Source: Microcella indica (GTDB lineage Bacteria > Actinomycetota > Actinomycetes > Actinomycetales > Microbacteriaceae). From it: DNA of 64,000 bases. Below, piece by piece: positions 45,164 to 54,423 of the stretch. The notes below the pieces were generated by a model, which was not told where the DNA came from, searched no databases, and worked only from the letters and a program-made list of their open reading frames with translations. How positions within the stretch are numbered: the stretch's first letter is position 1; every line of letters begins with the position of its first letter. The stretch spans positions 2,170,001-2,234,000 of the forward strand of contig NZ_CP058670.1 of the NCBI RefSeq assembly GCF_013414345.1, given 5' to 3'. The position numbers were made by a program, and so were the translations under genes.

Positions 45164-45229
45164 CCACACTCTCCTGGTTCGAACGGGCGCGGTCCCGGGT
45201 CTGCGCCTACTCCTGGCTGAATTTCGGCC

Positions 45230-47038
45230 TCAACTCGGCTCGTCATCAACAGGACGAAGTCGAGCCAGCTCCTTGGTGACGTCATCCATCGTGGACCAAG
45301 GTGAGGGTCCGAACAGTACGTAGGCCGCGCGGTATAGGGTCGTTCCGCCCGAGACTTGGCCAAAGGCTGCGATCTCCACGCGCCGCGCGGAGCGTCGGAG
45401 GACCGCTGCGGCGCAAGGATCCGCGAGCAGTTCGCTGAGTGTCGACTGCACGCCGAACTCGGCGACAGGGAAGCGGTCGGGCGGGGGCGGGAGCACCCGA
45501 GTAGCCTGAGCGAATTCGCGCTGCTGTTCCACGAGCAGATGCTTCCTTGCAACCGCTCCCTCTCTCGGCAGACCGAGGCGCTCGTACTGTCCGGCGGGTG
45601 CGTCGGTGGCGATCATCAGGTCGCGCAGGGCTGTCGCCATCCGCAATTCGAGTTCGTCATCGACGGTGGGCTCCAACTGATCGGGGTCTGCGGTGAGGTC
45701 GAACAACATCGTCCCGGCCTGATACGGATTGCCAAATACTGATCCATCCATCCGCAGCACTCGCGAGCCCCGCGTGAAGCTGAAGCCTTCAACAAGCTCT
45801 GCCGTGGCGAGTTCCTCGGCGGTGAAGAAGCCCCGCATGTGCGTGGGCATTAGAGTGTGCTCGTGCAATGGTCGGTTGGCCGGTGTGGCACTGGCGCGGA
45901 GATAAACGCTAGCACCGTCGGTGATTCCGACGTGCCCGCCGAACGCACCAAACAGCGCGTACTCGCGCACCGGCGACTTGTCTCTGATGGTTTGCCGAAG
46001 GCTGGTCCCCTGCATCTGCGGCGTTGTGGCGATGCCGAAGAAGTCGAGCAGCGTCGGACCGAGGTCGATGGTCTGCACGAGCGTCGAGGATGCACTCCCA
46101 GCGGCTTGTGGCTGCTCAGGGTCCCAGATGAACAGCGGTGTGTGCACTGTGGGCTCGTACCAGGGCGGAACCGACTTGCCCCACCATCCCTGTTCCCCGA
46201 GTAAGAGCCCGTGGTCGGTGCACACGATCAGCATCGTGGTTGACCAGAGGTCGTGCTCGTCCATGAGGTCGAGCACTCGGCCAAGCGACTGGTCGCACTG
46301 GTCGACCAGCGCGCGGTAATGCCCGCGAACACTGTCGGCGATCTTCTCCGGCTCGAGAACTGGCTGATAATCGGGCCAGTCGTTGTCTGGGACATCGTCG
46401 ACACCATGCTTCTGACGGAATTGCTCGGCGCTGTCGAACGGTTCGTGCGGATCGAATGTTTCGATCTGCACCATCCACGGTCCGGTGTGTGCGTTGCGCT
46501 CGATGAAGTCGATTCCCGCGTCGAATGTCAGCGTCTGGGGGTAGTCCTCAAGCCGCTGCACGAACTGGCGGTTGATGCGATCCTGGCGCCAGGTGCTGTT
46601 GCGCTGGATGCGCAGGCTGTCGCCGACGTCGGGATCGTCGACCTGGCCCTTCCACGGGTCACCCTGCTGTCCGCGGATCAACGACGACGAGCCGTAACGG
46701 GTGTGATAGGTCGCGCCCCCGTCCTCCCAGTAGTGCATGTGGTCGGTCGCCAGGTGCGTGGCGACTCCTGCGGCGCCAAGCATCGCGGGCACGGAGTCAT
46801 CGAAAGGCTCCAGAGGCCCCCAGCTGCGATGGAGAAAATTGTAGCGGCCAGTGTGTAATTCACGGCGTGCGGGCATGCACGGCAGGCTGCCGGCGTAGCT
46901 GCGGTCGAACCGAACCGCACGATCGGCGAGCCGCGCGAAGTTCGGAGCCTCGAGGTCGTCGAGCTGGCCGTAGCGTGGCAGATACAGCCGATTGAGGCTG
47001 TCAAACATCACCAAAATTGCACGTCGCGAGCTGCTCAC
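45230..47038 (-). CDS. FGly-type sulfatase (602 residues)
   Basis: An alkaline-phosphatase-superfamily sulfatase without a signal peptide. The formylglycine motif is SLPCMPARRELHTGR, with C54 in C-x-P-x-R. The first metal motif is ILVMFDSLNR, and the second metal/acid site is TMLIVCTDHGLLLGEQGWWGK. It is longer than the other three sulfatases owing to a C-terminal extension of about 120 residues. It overlaps the upstream sulfatase by 4 bases. The particular sulfate ester is unknown; the DSLNR variant marks a subfamily different from its neighbours. Confidence 0.92.
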   Translation of the reverse strand: MSSSRRAILVMFDSLNRLYLPRYGQLDDLEAPNFARLADRAVRFDRSYAGSLPCMPARRELHTGRYNFLHRSWGPLEPFDDSVPAMLGAAGVATHLATDHMHYWEDGGATYHTRYGSSSLIRGQQGDPWKGQVDDPDVGDSLRIQRNSTWRQDRINRQFVQRLEDYPQTLTFDAGIDFIERNAHTGPWMVQIETFDPHEPFDSAEQFRQKHGVDDVPDNDWPDYQPVLEPEKIADSVRGHYRALVDQCDQSLGRVLDLMDEHDLWSTTMLIVCTDHGLLLGEQGWWGKSVPPWYEPTVHTPLFIWDPEQPQAAGSASSTLVQTIDLGPTLLDFFGIATTPQMQGTSLRQTIRDKSPVREYALFGAFGGHVGITDGASVYLRASATPANRPLHEHTLMPTHMRGFFTAEELATAELVEGFSFTRGSRVLRMDGSVFGNPYQAGTMLFDLTADPDQLEPTVDDELELRMATALRDLMIATDAPAGQYERLGLPREGAVARKHLLVEQQREFAQATRVLPPPPDRFPVAEFGVQSTLSELLADPCAAAVLRRSARRVEIAAFGQVSGGTTLYRAAYVLFGPSPWSTMDDVTKELARLRPVDDEPS

Positions 47039-48312
47039 TGCCGTCGACCCCGAACCGGTGCAGGCGGAGGGGCGACCGCACCCGCGAGCACCGGATCCTG
47101 TGTCGAGCGCAAGTGACGATCGAGCTCACGCGAGAGGCCCTCGCGCAGCGCCGATAGCGAGGGATCATCGACCCTGTTGTTCAGCTCGGAGGGGTCGTCG
47201 GTGAGCAGGTAGAGCTCCTCAGGCGGGCGTGGGCGCAAATGTGCGTCATCCATGCCAACTCTGGTCTGGCTGAGTTCCAAGTCGGTGGGCAGCGGCAAGG
47301 CGGGCGCATCTACAAAGTTGCGGATGTACTTCGCCGTCGACGTCCGCACGGCCCGGATTGGGTCGTACCTGTCGTGATAGGTCTTTTCCAGGAACAGCCG
47401 CCGATCCCCCGGGTCGACAACGCCGGACTTATCGAGCAGGACCAACCCGCTAAGTCCGTCAGGGGCCTTCGCCCCGGCGAAATCTGCGAGGGTCGGCAGC
47501 AGATCTAGGTGGCTAACCATGCCGTCGCTGCGGCCAGCGACGACGCCCCACGTTCCGGGCGCTCGCATCATGAGCGCGACCTTCACGCCCGAGTCATACA
47601 GAGTGCTTTTTGCGCGTGGGAAGGCAACACCATGGTCGGTGGTGAACACGATGACCGCGTCGCGCCCCCGTGGGTGCGCGTCGATCGCGGCGACGATCCG
47701 TCCGAAGGCCTCGTCCATTCGGCGGATCGCGCCGTAGAACTGGCTGATGTCCCGGCGAGTGTGCTCGTTGTCGGGCAAGTAGTCAGGCACCCTCACGCTC
47801 GCGGGGTCGACCGGCTCATAGTCCTCCTCGGGCCACGGACGATGAACCTCCCACATACCGATGGAGAGAAGGAACGGCGCGCCGTCGGGATTTTCAGCCA
47901 GCCACCGCTCGGTCAGGGTCGCGACTTCGAGAGCCCTGGGGATGAACCCAAGCCCGTGCACCTCGTCAAACCCCAGCACCCTCGCGTCCAGATCCTCGTG
48001 CTGCAGCCCGATGAGCGCACTGTGATAGCCCGCGGAGCGAACCACCTCCGGCAGCGTCGGAACGTCGGGCCTGTACGTCCAGCCCGTGTGGGTGAGGCCC
48101 ATGAGCCCATTCTCGTGGGGCAGTCGACCGGTGAAGATCGACGACCTTGCTGGCGTGCACAGCGGGGCCGTGGCGAAGGCACGGTCAAAGACCACTGAGG
48201 TGGCTGCGAAAGCGTCGAGGTTCGGGCTCGGTATCTGGGGGTAGCCGTAGGTGGTCAGCCAGTCACCCAGGTCGTGGCAGTGGATGAGATAGAGGTCCGG
48301 CTTGTCCGTCAT
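47035..48312 (-). CDS. FGly-type sulfatase, sulfamidase-like (425 residues)
   Basis: A cytosolic sulfatase without a signal peptide. The formylglycine motif is APLCTPARSSIFTGRLP (C52), and a second metal site is VIVFTTDHGVAFPRAKSTLYD, as in heparan-sulfamidase-like subfamilies. The N-terminal metal motif is changed to LIHCHDLGDW in place of the usual DD, with His and Asp available as ligands. It overlaps the upstream permease by 4 bases and the downstream sulfatase by 4, so it is translationally coupled on both sides. The substrate is not deducible. Confidence 0.9.
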   Translation of the reverse strand: MTDKPDLYLIHCHDLGDWLTTYGYPQIPSPNLDAFAATSVVFDRAFATAPLCTPARSSIFTGRLPHENGLMGLTHTGWTYRPDVPTLPEVVRSAGYHSALIGLQHEDLDARVLGFDEVHGLGFIPRALEVATLTERWLAENPDGAPFLLSIGMWEVHRPWPEEDYEPVDPASVRVPDYLPDNEHTRRDISQFYGAIRRMDEAFGRIVAAIDAHPRGRDAVIVFTTDHGVAFPRAKSTLYDSGVKVALMMRAPGTWGVVAGRSDGMVSHLDLLPTLADFAGAKAPDGLSGLVLLDKSGVVDPGDRRLFLEKTYHDRYDPIRAVRTSTAKYIRNFVDAPALPLPTDLELSQTRVGMDDAHLRPRPPEELYLLTDDPSELNNRVDDPSLSALREGLSRELDRHLRSTQDPVLAGAVAPPPAPVRGRRQ

Positions 48313-49163
48313 CCCTTAACCGCCCCTCCGACGAGTCCGGAGACGATCTGGCGGTTCGCGGCGATGGCCAGGATGATGATCGGGATCGCCGTCACGACCC
48401 CAATAGCGGCCATGCCGCCGAACCTGATCTCCTGGGGTTGGATCAGGGCGGCGATGCCGACGGTAATCGGTGCCGTGCGTCCACCCGAGGTGAAGACGAG
48501 GCCGAAGAGGAACTCGTTCCAGACCTGGATGGCCGTGAAGATGCCCACCGCCGAGATGCCGGGCATCGCGAGCGGCAGCATGATCCGGCGGAAGACGCCG
48601 AACTCGCTGGTGCCGTCGACGGATGCCGACTCCTTGAGCTCGACCGGCAACGCGTCGAACGAGAACTTCGTCATGATCAGAGCAAAGGGCAGGTTGAACA
48701 CGGTGTTCACCAGAATGAGCCCACCGAGGGTGTTGACCAGCCCGATGTTGGTGAGCGTGGCGTACAGGCCGGGCACGAGGGTCATGGGCGGAATGACCTG
48801 CAGCAGCGCCGCGCCGCTGAGTACACCGAGCACGACCCGTCGCGACCACTGAAGCTGGCTGAGGCTGTAGCTGGCAAACGTGGCGATCACGAGAGTGAGA
48901 CCCGTGGCAGCGACCACGATGATCAGGCTGTTGAGAACCTGCGAACCGAAGACGGTGTTCGGATTGAAGACCTCGGCGAAGTTGTGAAGCGAAAACTCAA
49001 ACCGCCACCCGGGGGCGATGATCGCCCGCGGCTGCTGGAAGGCGATGAGCACCATCCAGAGGAGCGGAACAACGATAGTCACGATCGCGCCGACTACAAT
49101 CAGTCCGGGAAGTACCGCGGTGGGGTGACGGCGACGCCTTCTGTGCGAAGTCAGGCTAGTCAT
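48309..49163 (-). CDS. Sugar ABC transporter permease, MalG type
   Basis: The 284-residue permease starts at ATG 49163 behind GGAGG, within the end of the preceding permease gene. Six membrane helices are predicted, the first at about 18-40. The EAA loop is ELKESASVDGTSEFGVFRRIMLPLAMPGI. Together with the MalF-like partner it forms the channel of a CUT1-type carbohydrate importer. The sulfatase genes on both sides indicate that the cargo is a sulfated sugar or oligosaccharide. Confidence 0.92.
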   Translation of the reverse strand: MTSLTSHRRRRRHPTAVLPGLIVVGAIVTIVVPLLWMVLIAFQQPRAIIAPGWRFEFSLHNFAEVFNPNTVFGSQVLNSLIIVVAATGLTLVIATFASYSLSQLQWSRRVVLGVLSGAALLQVIPPMTLVPGLYATLTNIGLVNTLGGLILVNTVFNLPFALIMTKFSFDALPVELKESASVDGTSEFGVFRRIMLPLAMPGISAVGIFTAIQVWNEFLFGLVFTSGGRTAPITVGIAALIQPQEIRFGGMAAIGVVTAIPIIILAIAANRQIVSGLVGGAVKG

Positions 49164-50085
49164 TGGAGAACCTCCTCCGCACGGAGCGGTAGACGAGTGC
49201 GAGCACGAGGACAAACGCGACCAGGAGGACCACGGTCACGCTCAGGGCGCTGCCGTACCCGTAGTCGAAGGAGTCGAAGAAGACGGCCCTCAGGTAGATC
49301 GTGATAACGGTGGTCGCCGTTCCCGGTCCGCCGAAAGTAAGTAGGTACATCTCGTCGAAGGCCTTCACGCCCATGATCAATCGAATCGCGGCGGCGCCGA
49401 CCAGTGCGGGGGCGATCAACGGGAGAATGATGTCCCGCACCTGCCGAAGGTAGGTGGCCCCGTCGACCCGGGCCGCTTCCAAGACGGACTGGTCGAGGCC
49501 GCGCACAGCGGTGTAGACGAAGAGGAAGACGATCGGCGTCCAGTGCCAGACGTCGAGCACGATTATGCTCGCCATTGCACCGAAGCTCTCGCCCAGCCAC
49601 GCCTGGGGTTCGATCCCGAACGTGATGAGGATGCGGTTGAGCAGGCCGATCTGCGGGCTCAGGATGAGCAACCACACGACGCTCACAACCACTGGCGCGA
49701 CGATCGCTGGCCAGATCAGGACATTCTGCACGGTCTGCTGGGAGCGGACCAGGCGATCCGTTGCCAGCGCGAGCACCGTGCCGAGCACCATCGTAAGTGC
49801 GACGGTCCAGAAGATGAATACCGAGGAGTTCCGCAGCGAAATCGCGAACGTCTCGTCTCCGAACATCCGGATGAAGTTTTCGAAGCCGACCGGTCGCCAC
49901 TGGAAGTCGCCCGCCACCAACCTGACGTCACCGAAGCTCATCCAGACCAACTGACCCACCGGCACCGCGACGAGCGCAAGCGTGATGACGATGAGCGGCG
50001 CGATGGAAAGGTACTTGAAGAGAGGTGCCGGCCGACGGCGGCCGGTACGAGACCGGCCGCCGCGATCGGTTCTCACCGAAGTCAC
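49156..50085 (-). CDS. Sugar ABC transporter permease, MalF type
   Basis: A 309-residue permease with six membrane helices, the first at about 24-50. The EAA loop is LEAARVDGATYLRQVRDIILPLIAPALVG. It overlaps the binding-protein gene by 4 bases and the MalG-type gene by 8. No ATPase gene follows, unlike complete CUT1 operons, so an ATPase must be borrowed from elsewhere in the genome. Confidence 0.92.
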   Translation of the reverse strand: MTSVRTDRGGRSRTGRRRPAPLFKYLSIAPLIVITLALVAVPVGQLVWMSFGDVRLVAGDFQWRPVGFENFIRMFGDETFAISLRNSSVFIFWTVALTMVLGTVLALATDRLVRSQQTVQNVLIWPAIVAPVVVSVVWLLILSPQIGLLNRILITFGIEPQAWLGESFGAMASIIVLDVWHWTPIVFLFVYTAVRGLDQSVLEAARVDGATYLRQVRDIILPLIAPALVGAAAIRLIMGVKAFDEMYLLTFGGPGTATTVITIYLRAVFFDSFDYGYGSALSVTVVLLVAFVLVLALVYRSVRRRFSND

Positions 50086-51365
50086 TGGGAGAAACCCGCT
50101 TCCTCAACCACCCGGTCGAGTCCGGACTGTATTGCGGTGATGGTCGCCTCAAGGTCGACGTCGCCGGAGAGGTACAGACCGAGTGCCGGGTCAGTCACCT
50201 CCAGCATCGCGGGAGTGAACGGATAGCGCAGTCCGCCTCGGATGGCGTCCGCGGACTCGATCAGCACCTGAAGTTCGGGCCGGTCGCTCGAAACATCGGT
50301 GCGAGTAGTCACGCCGCCAGCATCTGCCCACGCCTGCATGGTCTCCTGTGAGGTGAGCCACTGAAGGAAGTCCATCGCGGCAGCTGCGCGGTCGGCCGGA
50401 AGCCCGACCGGTACGCCCATCGTCCACACACCACTCACCGGCGTGCCACCGGGGAGAGCGGCGTATCCCACCTTGCCGGCAATGAGAGAGGCCGCCGGGT
50501 CCTCGAGGGGAACGGAGCTCGCGGTCACCAGCGTGGCCTGAAGGGTGTCGCCGCCCTGCATGAGGGAGATGGCCTCGGCTTGCGCGATGGTCTGCGGTGC
50601 CGCAGGGCCGACGTCGGCGAGCGCCTTGAACATCTCGAGCGCCTCACGGAACTCGTCGGTGTCGATGGTGGGGGTGTAGTCGCCGCCGCTCTCGTCGGCG
50701 AACCAGGCTCCGTCGTAGGAGTACAACACGGCGCTGAAGTCATACGAAGGGGTCTTGCCGCGGACAACATAGCCGTTGCTCGCCGCACCGGCGGAACGGG
50801 CAGCCTCGGCGTTGTCGATGACGCCCTCCCAGTCGTCGGGCACGTCGAGGCCGAGCTGGTCATAGAGGTCAGTGCGGTACATGAACTCGTGGATGTTGCC
50901 ATTGATCGGCAGCGAGTAGACCTCGCCGTCGGGAGTCGTAGCGCGGGCATCCGGATCCCAACGACCGATGCCGTCGAACTGGATCAGGCCTTCGTCCCAC
51001 TCGAAGTCGGGCTTGACGTCGGCGACGGGCTGGACCCAGCCGTTGTCGTAGAACTGTCCGACCCACTGCTCGTTGATCAGGAGCAGGTCAAAAGCGTTGG
51101 AGCCGCTCTGGGCTGCGTTGGCTTCCTGCGTCCGCAAGCCATCAAATGGAAAGGCGGTGAGGTTGACGGTGATTCCCGTCTCCTCCTCGTACAGGTCGAC
51201 CATTGCCTGGTATCCCCCGAGCCAGGGTGCCTCCACCGCGGGAAGGTTGAGTTCGGTGACGCTCGACGCGTCGCCGTCCTCGGGCTCGCCAGCTGTACAG
51301 CCGGCCAGGCCGATTGTGAGGACTACTGCAGAGACTCCCGCAGCGAAACGCATGGACTTTCTCAT
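50082..51365 (-). CDS. Extracellular sugar-binding lipoprotein (family 1)
   Basis: A 427-residue substrate-binding protein. The signal RKSMRFAAGVSAVVLTIGLAGC ends in lipobox LAGC. Family 1 features include APWLGGYQAMVDLYEEETGI, FDLLLINEQWVGQFYDNGWV and LPINGNIHEFMYRTDLYD. It has an RBS GAAGGAG. It heads the transporter sub-operon, and 104 bases separate it from the upstream sulfatase, so it may also have its own promoter. It presumably binds a sulfated carbohydrate; surface-exposed basic residues cannot be judged from sequence alone. Confidence 0.92.
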   Translation of the reverse strand: MRKSMRFAAGVSAVVLTIGLAGCTAGEPEDGDASSVTELNLPAVEAPWLGGYQAMVDLYEEETGITVNLTAFPFDGLRTQEANAAQSGSNAFDLLLINEQWVGQFYDNGWVQPVADVKPDFEWDEGLIQFDGIGRWDPDARATTPDGEVYSLPINGNIHEFMYRTDLYDQLGLDVPDDWEGVIDNAEAARSAGAASNGYVVRGKTPSYDFSAVLYSYDGAWFADESGGDYTPTIDTDEFREALEMFKALADVGPAAPQTIAQAEAISLMQGGDTLQATLVTASSVPLEDPAASLIAGKVGYAALPGGTPVSGVWTMGVPVGLPADRAAAAMDFLQWLTSQETMQAWADAGGVTTRTDVSSDRPELQVLIESADAIRGGLRYPFTPAMLEVTDPALGLYLSGDVDLEATITAIQSGLDRVVEEAGFSQ

Positions 51366-51389
51366 TCGATTCTCCTTCGGACCGAATCG

Positions 51390-51403
51390 CCGGTCGAGAC
51401 CGG
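51390..51403. promoter_or_regulatory. Palindrome in the leader of the binding-protein gene
   Basis: CCGGTC-GA-GACCGG is a perfect 6-bp inverted repeat 25-38 bases upstream of the binding-protein start. It could be an operator or a short RNA hairpin in the only sizeable gap inside the sulfatase operon. Confidence 0.35.
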
Positions 51404-51469
51404 TCTGGCTGTGTGAGGTGAGCGGTGCCGCTTCCTTCAGTCGATCTAAGCCTGCAGACGTCCAGCGCT

Positions 51470-52981
51470 CTATGGTTCAGAACTGATAGTGCAATCAGAA
51501 TTGCTAATCAAGTCCGTCTCCGAAGTGCGCGGAGAAAGATCCGAACCCACGATCGCGGCAAGCAGGGCACGAATTTCCGCAACTATGCCGGGCTCGGTGC
51601 TCCAACGATTGAGTGACTCACCCGGATCCTCGTCGAGGTTGTACAACTGGCCCGACCCTTCTTCCGCACCCCCGTCGTAGGTCGTCAGGCCGCCACCTGA
51701 CCCTTTCGCGAAGATCGCTTTCCACGGTCCGTGCAGCGCGCAGAGCGCACCACCCATGCTAGAAAGCACCCGGATGCCCGGCTCGCGCCCAGGCCTGCCC
51801 ACCCCGAGCAGCACCTCCGAGCGGTCGGTGCTGTCGGGCGCGGCGTGCGGGGGAACCTGCACCCCGACCAGAGTCGCGAGAGTGCGGAACAGGTCGATCA
51901 AGTCGAGCGACTCGTCCAGCTCGCCACGGGGAGGGATCCGCTGCGGCCATCGCACGATCAGCGGCTCACGGTGTCCGCCCTCCCAGACATCGCCCTTCTG
52001 CCCACGCCAGGGCCCGTTGGGGCGATGATCAGGACTGAGTTCGTCCGCGAAAATCGTCGGCGAGCCGTTGTCGCTGGTAATTACGACGATCGTGTCCTCC
52101 AGTTGGCCAGTCTCTTCGAGCGCGCCGACGAGCTGGCCGACCATCCAGTCAACGAAAACCACCGAATCGCCGCGGCTTCCGCCGCCGCTGGCACCCCGCA
52201 CAAACTTGGGCGAGACCTGCGGACGGTGCGGAGCGGAGGGGGCGAAGTAGAGCAGGAAAGGTCGGTCGTGCTCCCGCTCTGTGATGAACGAGGTCGCGCG
52301 GTCGACGAAGGTGAGGTCGACCTCGTGCTCGTCCCAGCCGGGCGACTCGCGCCCGGGGCGCTGGCCGGGCAGGAATCGGGTCTTCCACTCGCGCGGCGTC
52401 CCCACGGTACGTTCGCCTTCGAGGAAGGTGTAGGGGGGCATGTTGAGCGACCCAGCTATCCCGAAGAAGCGGTCGAATCCGAGCTCGAGCGGCCCACCCT
52501 CGAAGGGGCTGGTGTAATCGATGTCCTCGCCGGCATCCAGGTCGCGTGAATCGTGCCGGGCGAGGGGGTCCCCGAGTTGGTACTCGAGCGGGTCGCCGGG
52601 CCGCTGGGCGCTCCAGACCGTCCCGTCGGTGTGCCTCCAGCCGAGTCCCAGGTGCCACTTGCCAATCGCGGCCGTCTCGTACCCGGCATCCTTGAAGACC
52701 GAAGCGAGCGTCGGACGATCAGGCTCGATGATCCCCGGTGCGTGACCCATCAGCACACCCTGCTTCAGTGGACTGCGCCACGGGTACCGCCCCGTCAATA
52801 GCGAGTACCGGCTGGGGGTGCAGACGGAGGATGCCGCGTGGGCATCCATGATTCGTACGCCCTCCCCCGCGAGATCGTCGATGTGCGGCGTCGGGATGAC
52901 CGTGGCACCGTAACAACCGAGGTCACCCCAGCCGAGATCGTCCGCCAGCACGACGACGACGTTCGGTCGCCCGGTGCTCAT
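51470..52981 (-). CDS. FGly-type arylsulfatase-like sulfatase (503 residues)
   Basis: The start ATG 52981 overlaps the upstream sulfatase stop (ATGA). The metal motif VVVVLADDLGWGDLGCYG, the formylglycine motif SSVCTPSRYSLLTGRYPWR (C54), the GKWHLG motif with catalytic Lys and His, and TSDNGSPTIFADE are all present, as in arylsulfatase A/N-acetylgalactosamine sulfatase relatives. There is no signal peptide, whereas most homologues in polysaccharide-degrading bacteria are exported. Full length for the family. Confidence 0.93.
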   Translation of the reverse strand: MSTGRPNVVVVLADDLGWGDLGCYGATVIPTPHIDDLAGEGVRIMDAHAASSVCTPSRYSLLTGRYPWRSPLKQGVLMGHAPGIIEPDRPTLASVFKDAGYETAAIGKWHLGLGWRHTDGTVWSAQRPGDPLEYQLGDPLARHDSRDLDAGEDIDYTSPFEGGPLELGFDRFFGIAGSLNMPPYTFLEGERTVGTPREWKTRFLPGQRPGRESPGWDEHEVDLTFVDRATSFITEREHDRPFLLYFAPSAPHRPQVSPKFVRGASGGGSRGDSVVFVDWMVGQLVGALEETGQLEDTIVVITSDNGSPTIFADELSPDHRPNGPWRGQKGDVWEGGHREPLIVRWPQRIPPRGELDESLDLIDLFRTLATLVGVQVPPHAAPDSTDRSEVLLGVGRPGREPGIRVLSSMGGALCALHGPWKAIFAKGSGGGLTTYDGGAEEGSGQLYNLDEDPGESLNRWSTEPGIVAEIRALLAAIVGSDLSPRTSETDLISNSDCTISSEP

Positions 52982-54354
52982 GTCGACACCAGCCGGGCCC
53001 GGTCCAACTCGACGTCCTCGTACCATGCGTGCAGTGCGGTCGCGAGGCGGGCTCGCACGTCCGGGTGCACTGCGGCGAGGTCGTGCGCCTCTTCAGGATC
53101 GGCGGCGAGGTCGAAGAGCATGGGCTCGGTTCCGACGGCGGGCCAGCCCGGTGACTCTTCGTCGATCGGTTGGGCGTAGTTTTCGGGATGCCGCTTGATG
53201 TCGTGGTCGATCCACTCGTCCCGGTCGGTGAGACCGAGCGTGCCCGCCGCAGCGGGATGCACGAGCTTCCACCGCCCATCGCGAATCGCCGCATTCGAGG
53301 TGGGCATCGGGTGGTACCGACTCCACTGCCAGCAGCGCGGCACATCGTCGACCGTGCCGCCGGTGAAGCTGCCGCTGATATCGCGGCCATCGAGCACCTT
53401 GCTCCCCACTGGCGTGACGCCGGCATGTGTCAGCAGGGACGGGTACCAGTCGGTCAGATGGATGAACGTGTCGTCCTCCCCGGCCGCGACAACCCCAGGC
53501 TGGCTGAGGACGAGTGGAAGCCGGATGCCGCCCTCGAACACGTGCTGTTTCGCGCCGCGCAGGCCGACATTCCAACGGTCGGCGGACTCCTCGCCGTCCC
53601 CGCCCAATTCCGGACCGTTGTCGCTGGTGACCACGATGAGCGTATCGTCGTCGAGCCCGGCGTCGGAGATCGCCTGCCTGATCCGGCCGATCGCCCGATC
53701 CATCACTGCGATCATCGCGTAGATGACCGCCACCCGCTCGGTTCTTCCTGTCCGACGATGTTGGCCAATCAGTTCTTCTGGGGCCTGGTAGGGAAAGTGC
53801 GGAGCGTTGAAGCTGACATGAAGAAAGAATCGCTCGTGCTTGTGACGACGGATGAAGCCCACTGCCTCATCACCGAGCACGTCGGTCAGGTATCGCCCAT
53901 CCGCCTGCACGGGGGTGCGGTTACGCTCGAGCGTCCAGTCCCAGTAGTCCTGCCAGCCGCCGCGGAACCCGATGAATTCGTCGAACCCACGCTTGAGGGG
54001 ATGGTACGGCTCACCGATCGCCCCGCAGTGCCACTTGCCGACCAGGCCGGTCACCGCTCCGGCCCGGGAGAAGGCGTCGGCGATCGTGAATTCGTCGAGG
54101 GCCAGTCGATCCGTACCGCGCGCCTCGAGCGTGTCGATCACTCCGGTGCGCTGCGGGTACCGCCCGGTCAGCAGCGCCGCTCTGGCCGGGGCACATACGG
54201 GCGACGCCGAGGTGTGCTGCGAGTAGAGCCGCGAGATGCCACTCAGGTCGTCCAACTGTGGAGTACTGGATTGTCCGCCGTTGAAGACGCCGAAATCACC
54301 GAAGCCCATGTCGTCGGCGAGGATGAACACGACGTTTCGACAGTGAGATGACAC
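52978..54354 (-). CDS. FGly-type sulfatase (458 residues), first gene of the operon
   Basis: GTG 54354 starts SSHCRNVVFILADDMGFGD, the metal motif close to the N-terminus, leaving no room for a signal peptide. The formylglycine motif is SPVCAPARAALLTGRYPQR (C54); the catalytic-site motifs GKWHCG and VTSDNGPELGG follow. It resembles N-acetylgalactosamine-6-sulfatase and related arylsulfatases. It is the first gene of the leftward operon and diverges from the LysR gene across 69 bases, so it carries the regulated promoter. Confidence 0.92.
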   Translation of the reverse strand: MSSHCRNVVFILADDMGFGDFGVFNGGQSSTPQLDDLSGISRLYSQHTSASPVCAPARAALLTGRYPQRTGVIDTLEARGTDRLALDEFTIADAFSRAGAVTGLVGKWHCGAIGEPYHPLKRGFDEFIGFRGGWQDYWDWTLERNRTPVQADGRYLTDVLGDEAVGFIRRHKHERFFLHVSFNAPHFPYQAPEELIGQHRRTGRTERVAVIYAMIAVMDRAIGRIRQAISDAGLDDDTLIVVTSDNGPELGGDGEESADRWNVGLRGAKQHVFEGGIRLPLVLSQPGVVAAGEDDTFIHLTDWYPSLLTHAGVTPVGSKVLDGRDISGSFTGGTVDDVPRCWQWSRYHPMPTSNAAIRDGRWKLVHPAAAGTLGLTDRDEWIDHDIKRHPENYAQPIDEESPGWPAVGTEPMLFDLAADPEEAHDLAAVHPDVRARLATALHAWYEDVELDRARLVST

Positions 54355-54383
54355 GCGTCAATCGAACGCCAGGCCCGCTTCAA

Positions 54384-54395
54384 CTGCAACGGCAG
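54384..54395. promoter_or_regulatory. Candidate LysR-binding palindrome
   Basis: CTGC-aacg-GCAG lies in the middle of the 69-base divergent region between the sulfatase operon and lysR. LysR-type proteins usually bind such interrupted inverted repeats between divergent genes. Only position and symmetry support it. Confidence 0.35.
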
Positions 54396-54423
54396 CGCTC
54401 CGATGCTTTGATAAGGTTCGCTA

